Origin: Burkholderiales bacterium
Lineage (GTDB): Bacteria; Pseudomonadota; Gammaproteobacteria; Burkholderiales; Methylophilaceae
Assembly: GCA_030827595.1 (NCBI GenBank)
Contig: JAURED010000001.1
Location: 29,061 to 93,060 of the forward strand
DNA length: 64,000 nucleotides
Direction: 5' to 3'
Numbering within the stretch: the first letter of the stretch is position 1; each line of letters begins with the position of its first letter. Shown piece after piece: positions 37,638-47,082 of this stretch. The position numbers and the translations under genes were made by a program. The notes below the pieces were generated by a model. That model saw nothing but the letters and a program-made list of their open reading frames with translations, did no database searches and was not told the origin of the DNA.

Positions 37638-40312
37638 TATTTCAACACTCCATGACAGTGTTTATATTTCTTTCCACTTCCGCATGGGCAAAACTCATTT
37701 CGTCCAATTTTTCTTTGCGGCTCTTCGTTCACACCAAGATCATTTGATGATGAACTAGCCTGATTGATTTCATTTTGATTTTTTTCATCAATTTTTTTTG
37801 CCTGGTCCTCACTCTTCACTTCAACCAACATCAAAACTTTCGCAATTTCATTTTTTATATTAATGAGCAATGTCTCAAACATGCTGAATGCTTCTTTTTT
37901 AAATTCTTGTTTTGGATCTTTTCCACCATAAGCTCTCATACTGACACCTTGGCGAAGATGATCTAGAGCAGATAAATGCGAACGCCAATGATGATCGATA
38001 ATTTGTAGCATAATTGATTTTTCAAAATGTCTAATTGCCTCCACTCCCGCAATCTTTTCTTTCTTGAAGTAGTCTTTCTCTGCCATTTCAACAATATTTG
38101 AAGCAAGTTGAGAAATTTCGATGTTAGCATCCTCATCCAGCCATTTCTTGATTGAAATTTTAAGATTATATTCAAGCTGGAGTCTATTTTCTAACCCCGA
38201 AACATCCCACATCTCTTCCACACTCTCTGGGGGAATATATTCAAAAACAATGCTTGAGATTGCTTCATTTAAAATATTTTTGACCATCAATTCTGATTCG
38301 GAAGAATTTAAAACATCATTTCTTTGCTCATAGATAACTTTTCTTTGGCTGTTCGGTACTTCATCAAATTCCAACAATTGTTTTCTTATCTCGAAGTTAC
38401 GTCCTTCCACTTTTTTTTGTGCACTCTCAATAGATTTACTTACCCAGCTGTGTTCAATTGGTTCATTATCAGGCATATTCAGCTTCTGCATAATATTTGA
38501 TATCCGATCAGAAGCAAATATTCTCATGAGAGAGTCTTCCAGCGAGAGATAAAAAGTACTTGAACCCGGATCGCCTTGGCGACCAGATCTTCCTCTTAAC
38601 TGATTATCGATTCGCCTCGATTCATGACGCTCCGTTCCAATTATATGAAGTCCTCCTGCATTAATCACAGTTTCATGATCTTTTTTCCATTGCTTCTTAA
38701 TATCTTCAATTTTTTTCTTGGTTGCTTGAGTTATATTCTTTTCGCTAGAAAGTCTTTCTAATTCAGGCTCAACATTTCCTCCTAAAACAATATCTGTTCC
38801 TCTTCCTGCCATATTGGTAGCAATGGTTATCATCCCTGGTTTTCCAGCTTGTTCAATGATGTGGGCTTCTTTTTCATGTTGCTTCGCATTTAAGACTTGA
38901 TGATTTAATTTATGTTTTTTTAAAAAATTACTAATAAATTCGGAATTTTCAATTGAAGTTGTTCCAATTAAAATTGGTTGGTTTTTTTTATTTCGCTCGA
39001 GGATATCACTTATCACTGCGTTATACCTCTCCTCAGAAGTTCGGTAGATTTTATCCATGTGATCAATTCTTGAAATTGTTCTATGAGGAGGGATGATGAC
39101 TGTATCTAGATTGTATATATGTTTAAATTCTTCGGCCTCAGTTTCAGCTGTTCCAGTCATGCCTGCAATTTTATTGTATAAGCGAAAGTAGTTTTGAAAA
39201 GTTATTCCTGCCAATGTTTTTGACTCTCTTTGAATTTTAACTTTTTCTTTTGCCTCAATAGCTTGATGAAGGCCATCAGACCATCTTCGGCCTGGCATCA
39301 TTCGCCCAGTGAACTCATCTATTATGACAACACCCCCATCTTTAACCACGTAGTCTTTATCTTTGACAAATAAGTTATGTGCTTTTAGAGCAGATTGCAC
39401 ATAATGAAGCAGGCTGATATTTTCAGGATCATATAAATTTGACCCCGCAGTTAAAACGCCTAACTTACTCAGGACTTTTTCTACACTTGTGTGGCCATTT
39501 TCAGATAAGATCACTGCTGATGTTTTTTCATCAATCCAATAGTCTCCATCACTATCTTCTTTATCTTGTCTTTGAAGGCTGGCAACAATTTGATCAATTT
39601 TTGCATACAAATTAACATCAACGTCTGATTGCCCAGAAATAACCAAAGGGGTTCTCGCTTCATCGATTAATATGGAATCAACCTCATCAATTAGTGCAAA
39701 ATTAAGTCCCTTTTGAACTTTTTGGTTTTGTTCATAAACCATATTATCCCTGAGGTAATCAAAACCAAACTCGTTATTGGTTCCATAGGTGATATCAGCG
39801 GTATAGGCTTTTAATTTTTCTTCTGTAGGCAGCTGAGCTTGATTTACTCCGACAGTTAACCCCAAGAATTTATATATTTTTCCCATCCAATCTGCATCTC
39901 GACGAGCAAGGTAATCGTTGACCGTTATGACATGAACCCCCTCACCAGATAACGCATTCAAATACACAGGTAGAGTTGCGACTAAGGTTTTTCCTTCCCC
40001 AGTTTTCATTTCTGAAATTTTACCTTCATGCAGGGCAATGCCTCCTAATAGCTGCTCATCAAAGTGTCGGAGTCCAAGCGTCCTTACACTAGCCTCCCTC
40101 ACGAGAGCAAAGGCTTTTATCAATAATTCATCAGTAAATCCTGTTTTTTTATAAACATCTTTTAGGGTTTGGGTAGTTTTTTGAAAATCAATATCTTTTA
40201 GCTTCTGCATATCAGGCTCTAAGTTATTGATCTTATTCACGATTACTGAATATTTTTTTAATAGTCTTTGATTACTGCCGCCAAAAACAGCATTTAATAT
40301 AGTTTTAAACAT
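37637..40312 (-). CDS. secA: Protein translocase ATPase SecA
   Basis: SecA drives preproteins through SecYEG. The 891-residue protein has nucleotide-binding domain 1 with Walker A MKTGEGKTLVATLP and Walker B VDSILIDEARTP, the preprotein cross-linking domain, domain 2 with ATNMAGRGTDI and GRSGRQGDPG, and the helical scaffold. It ends with the zinc-binding tail FCPCGSGKKYKHCHG. Length is standard. It starts 4 bp after the M23 peptidase gene. Confidence 0.99.
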   Translation of the reverse strand: MFKTILNAVFGGSNQRLLKKYSVIVNKINNLEPDMQKLKDIDFQKTTQTLKDVYKKTGFTDELLIKAFALVREASVRTLGLRHFDEQLLGGIALHEGKISEMKTGEGKTLVATLPVYLNALSGEGVHVITVNDYLARRDADWMGKIYKFLGLTVGVNQAQLPTEEKLKAYTADITYGTNNEFGFDYLRDNMVYEQNQKVQKGLNFALIDEVDSILIDEARTPLVISGQSDVDVNLYAKIDQIVASLQRQDKEDSDGDYWIDEKTSAVILSENGHTSVEKVLSKLGVLTAGSNLYDPENISLLHYVQSALKAHNLFVKDKDYVVKDGGVVIIDEFTGRMMPGRRWSDGLHQAIEAKEKVKIQRESKTLAGITFQNYFRLYNKIAGMTGTAETEAEEFKHIYNLDTVIIPPHRTISRIDHMDKIYRTSEERYNAVISDILERNKKNQPILIGTTSIENSEFISNFLKKHKLNHQVLNAKQHEKEAHIIEQAGKPGMITIATNMAGRGTDIVLGGNVEPELERLSSEKNITQATKKKIEDIKKQWKKDHETVINAGGLHIIGTERHESRRIDNQLRGRSGRQGDPGSSTFYLSLEDSLMRIFASDRISNIMQKLNMPDNEPIEHSWVSKSIESAQKKVEGRNFEIRKQLLEFDEVPNSQRKVIYEQRNDVLNSSESELMVKNILNEAISSIVFEYIPPESVEEMWDVSGLENRLQLEYNLKISIKKWLDEDANIEISQLASNIVEMAEKDYFKKEKIAGVEAIRHFEKSIMLQIIDHHWRSHLSALDHLRQGVSMRAYGGKDPKQEFKKEAFSMFETLLINIKNEIAKVLMLVEVKSEDQAKKIDEKNQNEINQASSSSNDLGVNEEPQRKIGRNEFCPCGSGKKYKHCHGVLK

Positions 40313-40316
40313 GATT

Positions 40317-41213
40317 TTATTTTTTCTTTAGATATTGTCTTGGATCAAGTGAGCGACCATTGAATCGTATTTCATAATGAAGATGAGGTCCGGTTGATCG
40401 TCCTGTGTTGCCAACAAGAGCAATGACTTCATCTTTACTAACCAGGTCACCTTTCTTCACTAAAATTTTTGAAGCATGGGCATATCTTGTCTCAATGCCG
40501 CCGCCGTGTTTAATTTTCACATAATTTCCATAATCGGGAGCCTTTCCAGCAGCGATTACCATTCCCGAGGCTGTTGCTTTGATTTGATCTCCCTCTGAAG
40601 CAGAAAAATCTAAGCCTTCATGAAAAGAACGAATACCTAAAAAAGGGTCAACTCGCCATCCATAGCTGGATGAATTGTACCCCACATTGACAGGATAAAG
40701 ATCTGGTAGGGTATCTTTTAAAACACTCTGCTTTAACAAAATGGACTCAGTCTCATTGTAGATATCTTCTCTTATTTGTATTTTTTTCATGAGTGCTTGC
40801 AAAGCAATTTGAACATCCTGGTCTCTTAATTTATGATTAATAAAAGGGCCTCCCTGATTTTCATACTCTTTTTCTTTTTTCGGTAAAGAAGGAAGTTTTT
40901 GCTTACCCACAATTTGTTTTTTTAGGATCCCCTGCAATCTTTCAGTTTGATTATCCAATTCCTCAACGCGTGCGTTTATTTCACCAATTTGTTGGATATA
41001 CATTTGTAAACTTTTTTGATAACTACTAAAACCCAAATCAAGCTTAAGAGTATCAACATTTGTTAAGTTATTTTCATTATTTTTTACAATTAAATATTGA
41101 TAAACCGAAAAACTGGTTACGAAGATGAGCAAAACCAGCAGAAGAATAAAGACCCTAAAATCTATGGCAAGTGGTTTTCGTGTATTATTTTTACTTATTA
41201 GTAGCAGTTTCAT
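40317..41213 (-). CDS. M23 family (LytM-type) metallopeptidase, membrane-anchored
   Basis: The 298-residue protein has an N-terminal membrane anchor (about residues 18-45), a coiled-coil segment with INARVEELDNQTERLQGIL, and a C-terminal LytM domain. The zinc-site motifs are SFHEGLDFS (H-x3-D) and GPHLHYEIRFNG (HxH), so the enzyme looks active and not an EnvC-like activator. It is expected to cut peptidoglycan cross-bridges in the periplasm. The M23-secA pairing next to a DUF721 gene is typical of betaproteobacteria. Confidence 0.92.
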   Translation of the reverse strand: MKLLLISKNNTRKPLAIDFRVFILLLVLLIFVTSFSVYQYLIVKNNENNLTNVDTLKLDLGFSSYQKSLQMYIQQIGEINARVEELDNQTERLQGILKKQIVGKQKLPSLPKKEKEYENQGGPFINHKLRDQDVQIALQALMKKIQIREDIYNETESILLKQSVLKDTLPDLYPVNVGYNSSSYGWRVDPFLGIRSFHEGLDFSASEGDQIKATASGMVIAAGKAPDYGNYVKIKHGGGIETRYAHASKILVKKGDLVSKDEVIALVGNTGRSTGPHLHYEIRFNGRSLDPRQYLKKK

Positions 41214-41232
41214 AATTAGCTTAACATTATAT

Positions 41233-41631
41233 ATGGAATCAATTAAAAAATTACTTAAAACAGATCAATTTCATGAAATTATTGATAATAAAAACATCCA
41301 TGACCAGTACCTAAAATATTTGGAAAAACAAGTTGGTGATAAAAAGATGCGCTTATCTCAACGACTTGATATTCTTTACATTGTTTTTAGCAATAATGCT
41401 TTTGCATCAAAATACAAGATGAATAAAATTCAGATTTTAGATGACTTGAATCAATTCCATTCCAAAATAAAAATTAAGAATATCCATATCAAAGTTGATC
41501 CTTCTATTTTGGAATCAAGAAAAAAACCAACGGTTAAAATCTCTGCTCACGCTAAAAAAATATGGAACAAGGTTCATGAGACACTTGAAGATTCTCCATT
41601 GAAAGATTTTTTTCTAAAAAAGCATGATTGA
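41233..41631 (+). CDS. DUF721 (DciA-like) protein
   Basis: I take ATG 41233 (132 residues, MESIKKLLKTDQFHEII) as the start. The track's 41125 start lies inside the opposing M23 gene and adds a non-conserved hydrophobic segment. The core LSQRLDILYIVFSNNAFASKYKMNKIQILDDLNQF resembles the DUF721/DciA pattern, and its position by M23-secA supports it. DciA loads the replicative helicase in bacteria lacking DnaC, so this could be the loader here. The match is weaker than for most genes in the window. It overlaps the next gene by 8 bp. Confidence 0.65.
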   Translation: MESIKKLLKTDQFHEIIDNKNIHDQYLKYLEKQVGDKKMRLSQRLDILYIVFSNNAFASKYKMNKIQILDDLNQFHSKIKIKNIHIKVDPSILESRKKPTVKISAHAKKIWNKVHETLEDSPLKDFFLKKHD

Positions 41632-42424
41632 AATCTTAACTTTATCGGTTACCGGACTTTTTGTTGGATTTATGGCAGGGCTTTTTGGCATTGGTGGAGG
41701 TTTAATCATCGTCCCAGTCGTAACATACTTACTCATTCACCTTCATGGAATGAATCATCATCTCGCTTTTGCGACTGGAATCGGCTCTTCAATGATTTCA
41801 ATTATTTTCACCGGGTCGGTCGCAACATTTTTTAATTACAAAAATAAAAACCTCAATACGTTTTACTTCAAAAAACATATTGGTCCATTAATGTTTGGCT
41901 CATTTATCGGAGGTATGTTAGTTATTTATGGCAACTATTACTATTTAAAAGTTTTTTTTGTATTTTATTGTTTTTTTGCAGCAATTAAACTCTTGACGAA
42001 AATAAATTTTTTAAAACCCATCTATTACTTTCCAGAAAAAATAATTGGTCTTATTTTTGGTTTAATATCTTCACTGGTTGGGATTGGTGGTGGAACACTT
42101 TATGTCCCCTACTTAGTTACTCAAAAACTCAATATCAGAGAGTCTGTATCAAGTGCGTCCATGCTCGGAGTCGTTATCGCTATCTCAACACTTTTATGTT
42201 TTTTCATGAATAATTTATTTATTCATCCGATTACTAATAACTTTAAATCAATTCTCGATTACGGGTATATTTATGTACCGTCATTAATTTTTTTAACACT
42301 ACCAAGCTTGTTATCGATTTATTTTTCAACTAAGTTACTTATTACAATTAATGAAATTACTATCAAAAAATCTTTTGCTATTCTCCTCATCATTATCGGT
42401 TGTTTAAGCTTTGTTAATCTGTAG
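41624..42424 (+). CDS. TauE/SafE (DUF81) family permease
   Basis: A 266-residue membrane protein with about eight helices in two related halves. Each half starts with a glycine-rich motif (GFMAGLFGIGGGLIIVPVV near residue 15 and GLISSLVGIGGGTLYVPYL near residue 142), the signature of TauE/SafE transporters. Members export sulfite, sulfoacetate or related anions; the substrate here is unknown. It overlaps the DUF721 gene. Confidence 0.92.
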   Translation: MIEILTLSVTGLFVGFMAGLFGIGGGLIIVPVVTYLLIHLHGMNHHLAFATGIGSSMISIIFTGSVATFFNYKNKNLNTFYFKKHIGPLMFGSFIGGMLVIYGNYYYLKVFFVFYCFFAAIKLLTKINFLKPIYYFPEKIIGLIFGLISSLVGIGGGTLYVPYLVTQKLNIRESVSSASMLGVVIAISTLLCFFMNNLFIHPITNNFKSILDYGYIYVPSLIFLTLPSLLSIYFSTKLLITINEITIKKSFAILLIIIGCLSFVNL

Positions 42425-42432
42425 AGTTTAAA

Positions 42433-42462
42433 TTGTCCAAAATTATTGAAATATGAGATAAT
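42433..42462 (+). promoter_or_regulatory. Possible hppA promoter
   Basis: TTGTCC (42433-42438) and GATAAT (42457-42462) are 18 bp apart in the 77-bp gap before hppA. A strong Shine-Dalgarno (AGGGAGGAAG) precedes the ATG, unlike most genes here. Confidence 0.35.
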
Positions 42463-42501
42463 TCTTTTTTTTTAAAAATTGTAAGATATTAGGGAGGAAG
42501 T

Positions 42502-44529
42502 ATGTCAGAAATCCAAATGGCATTGGGTGCTGCAGTTATTGCAGTTTTATATGGTGCCTTAGTTTCAAAGTCTATTCTCAGCCTACCAGCCGGGAATAAA
42601 AAAATGCAAGAAATTGCTGGAGCAATTCAAAAAGGTGCCTCAGCTTACCTAGCTCGTCAATACAAAACAATTGCCATTGTGGGCGTTGTATTAACAATCT
42701 TAATAGCACAATTTATTGATTTAAATACTGCCATCGGTTTTGTTGTTGGTGCCGTGTTATCTGGTGCTTGTGGCTTCATTGGGATGAATGTATCAGTTCG
42801 TGCTAACGTAAGAACGGCGCAAGCTGCCACAAATGGAATTGTTCCCGCATTTGATGTCGCCTTTAAAGGTGGTGCTATCACGGGTATGTTAGTTGTTGGC
42901 TTAGGGCTTCTTGGAGTTGCAGGTTTCTACCTTTATTTAGGTGGCACTGAAGCTGAGAACTTAAATCCCCTTATTGGTCTTGCGTTTGGTTCATCCTTAA
43001 TATCAATTTTCGCAAGACTTGGTGGAGGAATCTTTACTAAAGGTGCTGACGTCGGTGCTGATTTAGTCGGAAAAGTTGAGGCTGGAATCCCGGAAGACGA
43101 TCCTCGAAATCCTGCAGTTATCGCGGATAACGTAGGTGATAATGTGGGTGACTGTGCGGGTATGGCAGCTGATTTATTTGAGACCTATGCGGTAACAATT
43201 ATAGCTACTATGGTGCTTGGGGGTCTGATGATTACAGGTGACACTGTTAATGGTGTTCTCTATCCATTAATGTTAGGTGCTGTATCTATTATCGCTTCAA
43301 TTATTGGTTGTTTCTTTGTAAAAGCTAATAACAAAATGACTAACGTCATGCCAGCTCTTTATCGAGGCTTGGCTATCGCGGGTCTTCTCTCTTTAGTTGC
43401 TTTTTATTATGTGTCTGAACATCTATTCCCATCTGGAATAGTCATTGATGGCATCACCTATCCAGCGATTGGTTTATTTGCCTCAGCAGCTATTGGTCTT
43501 GCCCTAACGGCAGCATTAGTATTTATTACAGAATACTATACAGGTACAGAATATAAGCCTGTTCAACACGTAGCAAAAGCATCTGAAACTGGACATGCTA
43601 CCAACATTATTGCTGGTATTGGAATCTCCATGAAAGCTACAGCACTTCCAGTTTTATCAGTTTGTTTAGCGATATTTTTATCTTATTCTTTTGCGAATCT
43701 ATATGGTGTTGCTGTTGCAGCTACATCTATGCTGAGTATGGCTGGAATTATTGTTGCACTCGATGCTTATGGCCCAATCACCGATAATGCAGGCGGCATT
43801 GCTGAGATGGCTGGTTTACCCCAAAAAGTTAGGGATGTTACAGACCCATTAGATGCAGTTGGTAATACAACTAAAGCTGTTACCAAAGGTTATGCAATTG
43901 GTTCCGCTGGTTTAGCTTCTCTAGTGCTTTTTGCCGACTACACTCATAAACTAGATGTGTATGGTGTGATTGCAACTTTTGATTTAAGTGAGCCAAACGT
44001 GATTATTGGGCTCATCATCGGCGGTCTTATTCCATACCTTTTTGCTGCGATGGCAATGGAAGCTGTTGGACGCGCCGCAGGTTCAGTTGTTGAGGAAGTT
44101 CGTCGACAATTTAAAACCATTAAAGGTATTATGACTGGCAAAGGTCAGCCTGATTATGCAAAAGCAGTTGATATGCTGACCACATCAGCCATTAAAGAGA
44201 TGATCGTTCCATCACTTCTTCCTGTAGCAGTCCCAGTGATTGTGGGTCTCTCACCTTTAGGTGCTCAAGGGCTTGGTGGATTATTAATGGGTACAATCGT
44301 AACGGGTCTATTTGTGGCTATCTCAATGTGTACCGGTGGTGGTGCATGGGATAATGCTAAAAAGTACATCGAAGATGGCAATCATGGTGGCAAAGGCTCA
44401 GAGGCTCATAAGGCCTCAGTGACTGGTGACACTGTGGGTGACCCTTATAAGGATACTGCGGGTCCTGCAATTAATCCACTCATTAAAATTATTAACATCG
44501 TTGCATTACTAATTGTGCCTTTGTTATAA
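42502..44529 (+). CDS. hppA: K+-independent H+-translocating membrane pyrophosphatase
   Basis: This enzyme hydrolyses pyrophosphate in the cytoplasm and pumps protons across the inner membrane. The 675-residue, roughly 16-helix protein has the substrate motif [20 protein letters not shown] followed by [14 protein letters not shown], and the late motifs [15 protein letters not shown] and [15 protein letters not shown]. The subtype marker reads GNTTKA, with Lys where K+-dependent enzymes have Ala, so it should be K+-independent and proton-pumping. Strong upstream ribosome-binding site; terminator directly after. Confidence 0.97.
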   Translation: MSEIQMALGAAVIAVLYGALVSKSILSLPAGNKKMQEIAGAIQKGASAYLARQYKTIAIVGVVLTILIAQFIDLNTAIGFVVGAVLSGACGFIGMNVSVRANVRTAQAATNGIVPAFDVAFKGGAITGMLVVGLGLLGVAGFYLYLGGTEAENLNPLIGLAFGSSLISIFARLGGGIFTKGADVGADLVGKVEAGIPEDDPRNPAVIADNVGDNVGDCAGMAADLFETYAVTIIATMVLGGLMITGDTVNGVLYPLMLGAVSIIASIIGCFFVKANNKMTNVMPALYRGLAIAGLLSLVAFYYVSEHLFPSGIVIDGITYPAIGLFASAAIGLALTAALVFITEYYTGTEYKPVQHVAKASETGHATNIIAGIGISMKATALPVLSVCLAIFLSYSFANLYGVAVAATSMLSMAGIIVALDAYGPITDNAGGIAEMAGLPQKVRDVTDPLDAVGNTTKAVTKGYAIGSAGLASLVLFADYTHKLDVYGVIATFDLSEPNVIIGLIIGGLIPYLFAAMAMEAVGRAAGSVVEEVRRQFKTIKGIMTGKGQPDYAKAVDMLTTSAIKEMIVPSLLPVAVPVIVGLSPLGAQGLGGLLMGTIVTGLFVAISMCTGGGAWDNAKKYIEDGNHGGKGSEAHKASVTGDTVGDPYKDTAGPAINPLIKIINIVALLIVPLL

Positions 44530-44547
44530 ATTTTAATTAAGTTTTAC

Positions 44548-44583
44548 AAAAACCCATCTTGTTAAATAAGATGGGTTTTTTTA
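44548..44583 (+). terminator. Rho-independent terminator after hppA
   Basis: The stem AAAACCCATCTT / AAGATGGGTTTT with a 7-nt loop (GTTAAAT) is followed by a run of T residues. It stands between convergent hppA and the TspO-like gene and may serve both, though the T-run is better on the plus strand. Confidence 0.88.
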
Positions 44584-45057
44584 TATGTGAACTAATGTCA
44601 TCAAAAAGGTGACATAAATCACCCACACAGCTGTCAGACCAATAAACAAAGAAAATAATTTTGATTCTAAAAATATACTGCCTGAAATAAAAGCACTCAG
44701 GCCTATTGTGATCAAATTGCCAATCAGAATCATAGAAAATATGGAAAAACCAAGCGTATAAATAGGATACAAAATACAGTTCATAATTAAAATTAAAATT
44801 AAAAATGAATTGATCTGTGAAGTTATTTTCTTAAATGCGACTGTTTGTAAAATAACCAAAATGGTCCATATCAATCCGATTAGATACCCCTTCGGGAAAA
44901 AGCTTCCATTCATGATCGCTTTTTTTTGGGTTACTCCTTCAAAGCCCAATTGAAATATTAAGTAATTTGTCACACAAAGAATTATAAAAATGAAAATCAT
45001 TAATTGATTCAATGATCTATCTTTTAAGAAATTAACTAAGGAGCAATCTTTCCACAT
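44581..45057 (-). CDS. TspO/MBR-like membrane protein
   Basis: A 158-residue protein with five hydrophobic segments. FFPKGYLIGLIWTILVILQTVAF resembles the family's FPPGWLFGxVWTxLY block, and the last helix (VWVIYVTFLMTLV) fits the TspO end. The tryptophan-rich and WTPLFF motifs are weak or missing, so this is a divergent member if it belongs. TspO proteins bind tetrapyrroles and other hydrophobic ligands. The start is uncertain: the listed ATG overlaps purC by 26 bp, and a second in-frame ATG at 45000, just before the first helix, is possible. Confidence 0.55.
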   Translation of the reverse strand: MWKDCSLVNFLKDRSLNQLMIFIFIILCVTNYLIFQLGFEGVTQKKAIMNGSFFPKGYLIGLIWTILVILQTVAFKKITSQINSFLILILIMNCILYPIYTLGFSIFSMILIGNLITIGLSAFISGSIFLESKLFSLFIGLTAVWVIYVTFLMTLVHI

Positions 45058-45898
45058 GTTGATATTTTTCTATGGTTTTTTGAATGACCTCTAAAGGTAA
45101 ATCAGGGGGTGGAGGTTTTTTATTCCACGCGCTCAACTCAAGCCAATCTCTTAGATATTGTTTATCAAAACTATGAGGAGATGTCCCTATTTTATATGCC
45201 TCCATATCCCAAAATCTTGAGGAGTCTGGGGTAAGAATTTCATCCATCAAAACTAAATCTCCTTTATTATCCAAGCCAAATTCAAATTTTGTATCTGCAA
45301 TAATAATTTTTTTTTGAAAAGCATAGTCTCTAGCAAATTTGTAAAGATCAATACTGGTTTTTTTTATCAGCGAGGCTAAATCTGAACCGATGCTCTTGCT
45401 CATGACTTCAAAAGAAATGTTTTCATCATGATCGCCGACATTTGCTTTGGTAGAGGGTGTAAATATTGGCTCATTTAACTTCTCTGCTTGCTGAATTCCC
45501 TTTGGCAACTCAATGTCACAAACCCTTCCTGTTGCTTGGTAATCTTTCCAACCACTTCCGGTTAAATAACCTCTCACTATCGCCTCGATAGGAACAGGTT
45601 TTAAGCGCTTTACAATTACCGATCTATTTTTAACAAGTTCTTTTTCATCAAAAGCAACGACATCTTCTGGGTTGATTTGGGTTAAATGATTTTTGATTAT
45701 TGAGGATGTTTTTTTAAACCAAAAGTTTGAAATATGTGAAAGAATTTTACCTTTCTCATTTATTTCCTGATTCATAATCACATCAAACGCTGAAATACGA
45801 TCACTGGTTATCATTAAAAAATGATGCTCATCAACGATATAAGTATCCCTTACTTTACCCTGATGAAATAATTGAAGACTTTTTATTTTTGATTGCAT
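45032..45898 (-). CDS. purC: Phosphoribosylaminoimidazole-succinocarboxamide synthase
   Basis: PurC ligates aspartate to CAIR in purine synthesis. The 288-residue protein starts with LFHQGKVRDTYIVDEHHFLMITSDRISAFD. It continues with VIVKRLKPVPIEAIVRGYLTGSGW and KFEFGLDNKGDLVLMDEILTPDSSRFW, the ATP and substrate motifs. The length matches the type 2 form. It follows pgk after 11 bp. Confidence 0.97.
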   Translation of the reverse strand: MQSKIKSLQLFHQGKVRDTYIVDEHHFLMITSDRISAFDVIMNQEINEKGKILSHISNFWFKKTSSIIKNHLTQINPEDVVAFDEKELVKNRSVIVKRLKPVPIEAIVRGYLTGSGWKDYQATGRVCDIELPKGIQQAEKLNEPIFTPSTKANVGDHDENISFEVMSKSIGSDLASLIKKTSIDLYKFARDYAFQKKIIIADTKFEFGLDNKGDLVLMDEILTPDSSRFWDMEAYKIGTSPHSFDKQYLRDWLELSAWNKKPPPPDLPLEVIQKTIEKYQHVERLLLS

Positions 45899-45909
45899 AA
45901 CAAAATTGA

Positions 45910-47079
45910 TTATCTTTCTAAGATTTCAATGGCCGGAAGTTTTTTTCCTTCCGCAAACTCAAGAAATGCTCCGCCCGCTGTTGAAATATAGGAAATTGAA
46001 CTAGTTACATTAAATTTCTCAATAGCTGCAATTGTATCTCCACCACCCGCAAGTGAATAGGCACTGCTTTGAGCAATTCCTTCGGATAAAATTTTTGTTC
46101 CATTGCTAAACTGATTCATCTCAAAGACCCCGATAGGACCATTCCATAAAATAGTTTCCACTTGATTTAATTTATCTGTAATTTGAATTAATGTTTTTGG
46201 ACCTAAATCTAAGATCATGTCATCTGAGGAGACCTCTTGAATATCTTTGATTATCGCCTCAGCATTTTCACTTAATTCTGAGGCGCAAACTACATCAATA
46301 ATTTCTGGAAAAAATATTTTTTTTTCCTTTATGATGTTTAAAATTATTTTAGCTTCATCGATAAATTCTTTTTCATAGAGTGATTTTCCAATATTAATTC
46401 CTTGCGCAGCGATAAAGGTATTTAATATCCCGCCCCCCAGAATCAACCCATCAACCTTGTTAATTAAATTTTTTAACACACTGAGTTTGGTAGAGACCTT
46501 ACTCCCGCCAACAACTGCAAACAGAGGATGCTTTGGTTTTTCAAATGTCTGTGTCAGCGCCTCAACCTCTTTTGCAAATAATAACCCGGCACATTTTTCT
46601 TTTACGTATTTCCCAATTCCAAAAGTACTTGCTTCTTTTCGATGGGCTGTTCCAAAAGCATCCATGACAAAAACATCTGACATTGCTGCATATTGTTTTG
46701 ATAGATTGTCATCACAGGACTTTTCACCTTTATTAAATCTGACATTCTCGAGAACATGTAACTGATCGCTTTCAAAGTTGAAACGATCTAGTAACAAGTC
46801 ATGATGCAACTTTACTTTGATATCAAATTTTGTGGATAAATAGTCAACAATTGGTTGTAATGATAATTGGGGATCAAATTGACCTTCATTGGGTCTTCCT
46901 AAATGAGAACTAAGAATAACCGTTCCTCCATGATCAATTACAAACTGAATTGTGGGTATGGATGCGTCAATACGATTAGTGGAAACGATCTTATTATTTT
47001 GAATGGGAACATTGAGGTCTGAGCGAATAAAAACTTTTTTTCCACTTAATTTTAAATCTTTTATATTCTGAATTGCCAT
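45910..47079 (-). CDS. pgk: Phosphoglycerate kinase
   Basis: Pgk interconverts 1,3-bisphosphoglycerate and 3-phosphoglycerate with ATP. The 389-residue protein has KKVFIRSDLNVP, LSSHLGRPNEG, ENVRFNKGEKSC, DAFGTAHR, the hinge-region VVGGSKVSTKL and the C-terminal GGGDTIAAIEKF. It lies 3 bp after gap in tkt-gap-pgk. Confidence 0.98.
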   Translation of the reverse strand: MAIQNIKDLKLSGKKVFIRSDLNVPIQNNKIVSTNRIDASIPTIQFVIDHGGTVILSSHLGRPNEGQFDPQLSLQPIVDYLSTKFDIKVKLHHDLLLDRFNFESDQLHVLENVRFNKGEKSCDDNLSKQYAAMSDVFVMDAFGTAHRKEASTFGIGKYVKEKCAGLLFAKEVEALTQTFEKPKHPLFAVVGGSKVSTKLSVLKNLINKVDGLILGGGILNTFIAAQGINIGKSLYEKEFIDEAKIILNIIKEKKIFFPEIIDVVCASELSENAEAIIKDIQEVSSDDMILDLGPKTLIQITDKLNQVETILWNGPIGVFEMNQFSNGTKILSEGIAQSSAYSLAGGGDTIAAIEKFNVTSSISYISTAGGAFLEFAEGKKLPAIEILER

Positions 47080-47082
47080 GAC

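Noticed and set aside
41125-41232. N-terminal extension of the DUF721 gene
   Set aside because: It lies inside the opposing M23 gene and adds a non-conserved hydrophobic stretch; ATG 41233 fits the family better.
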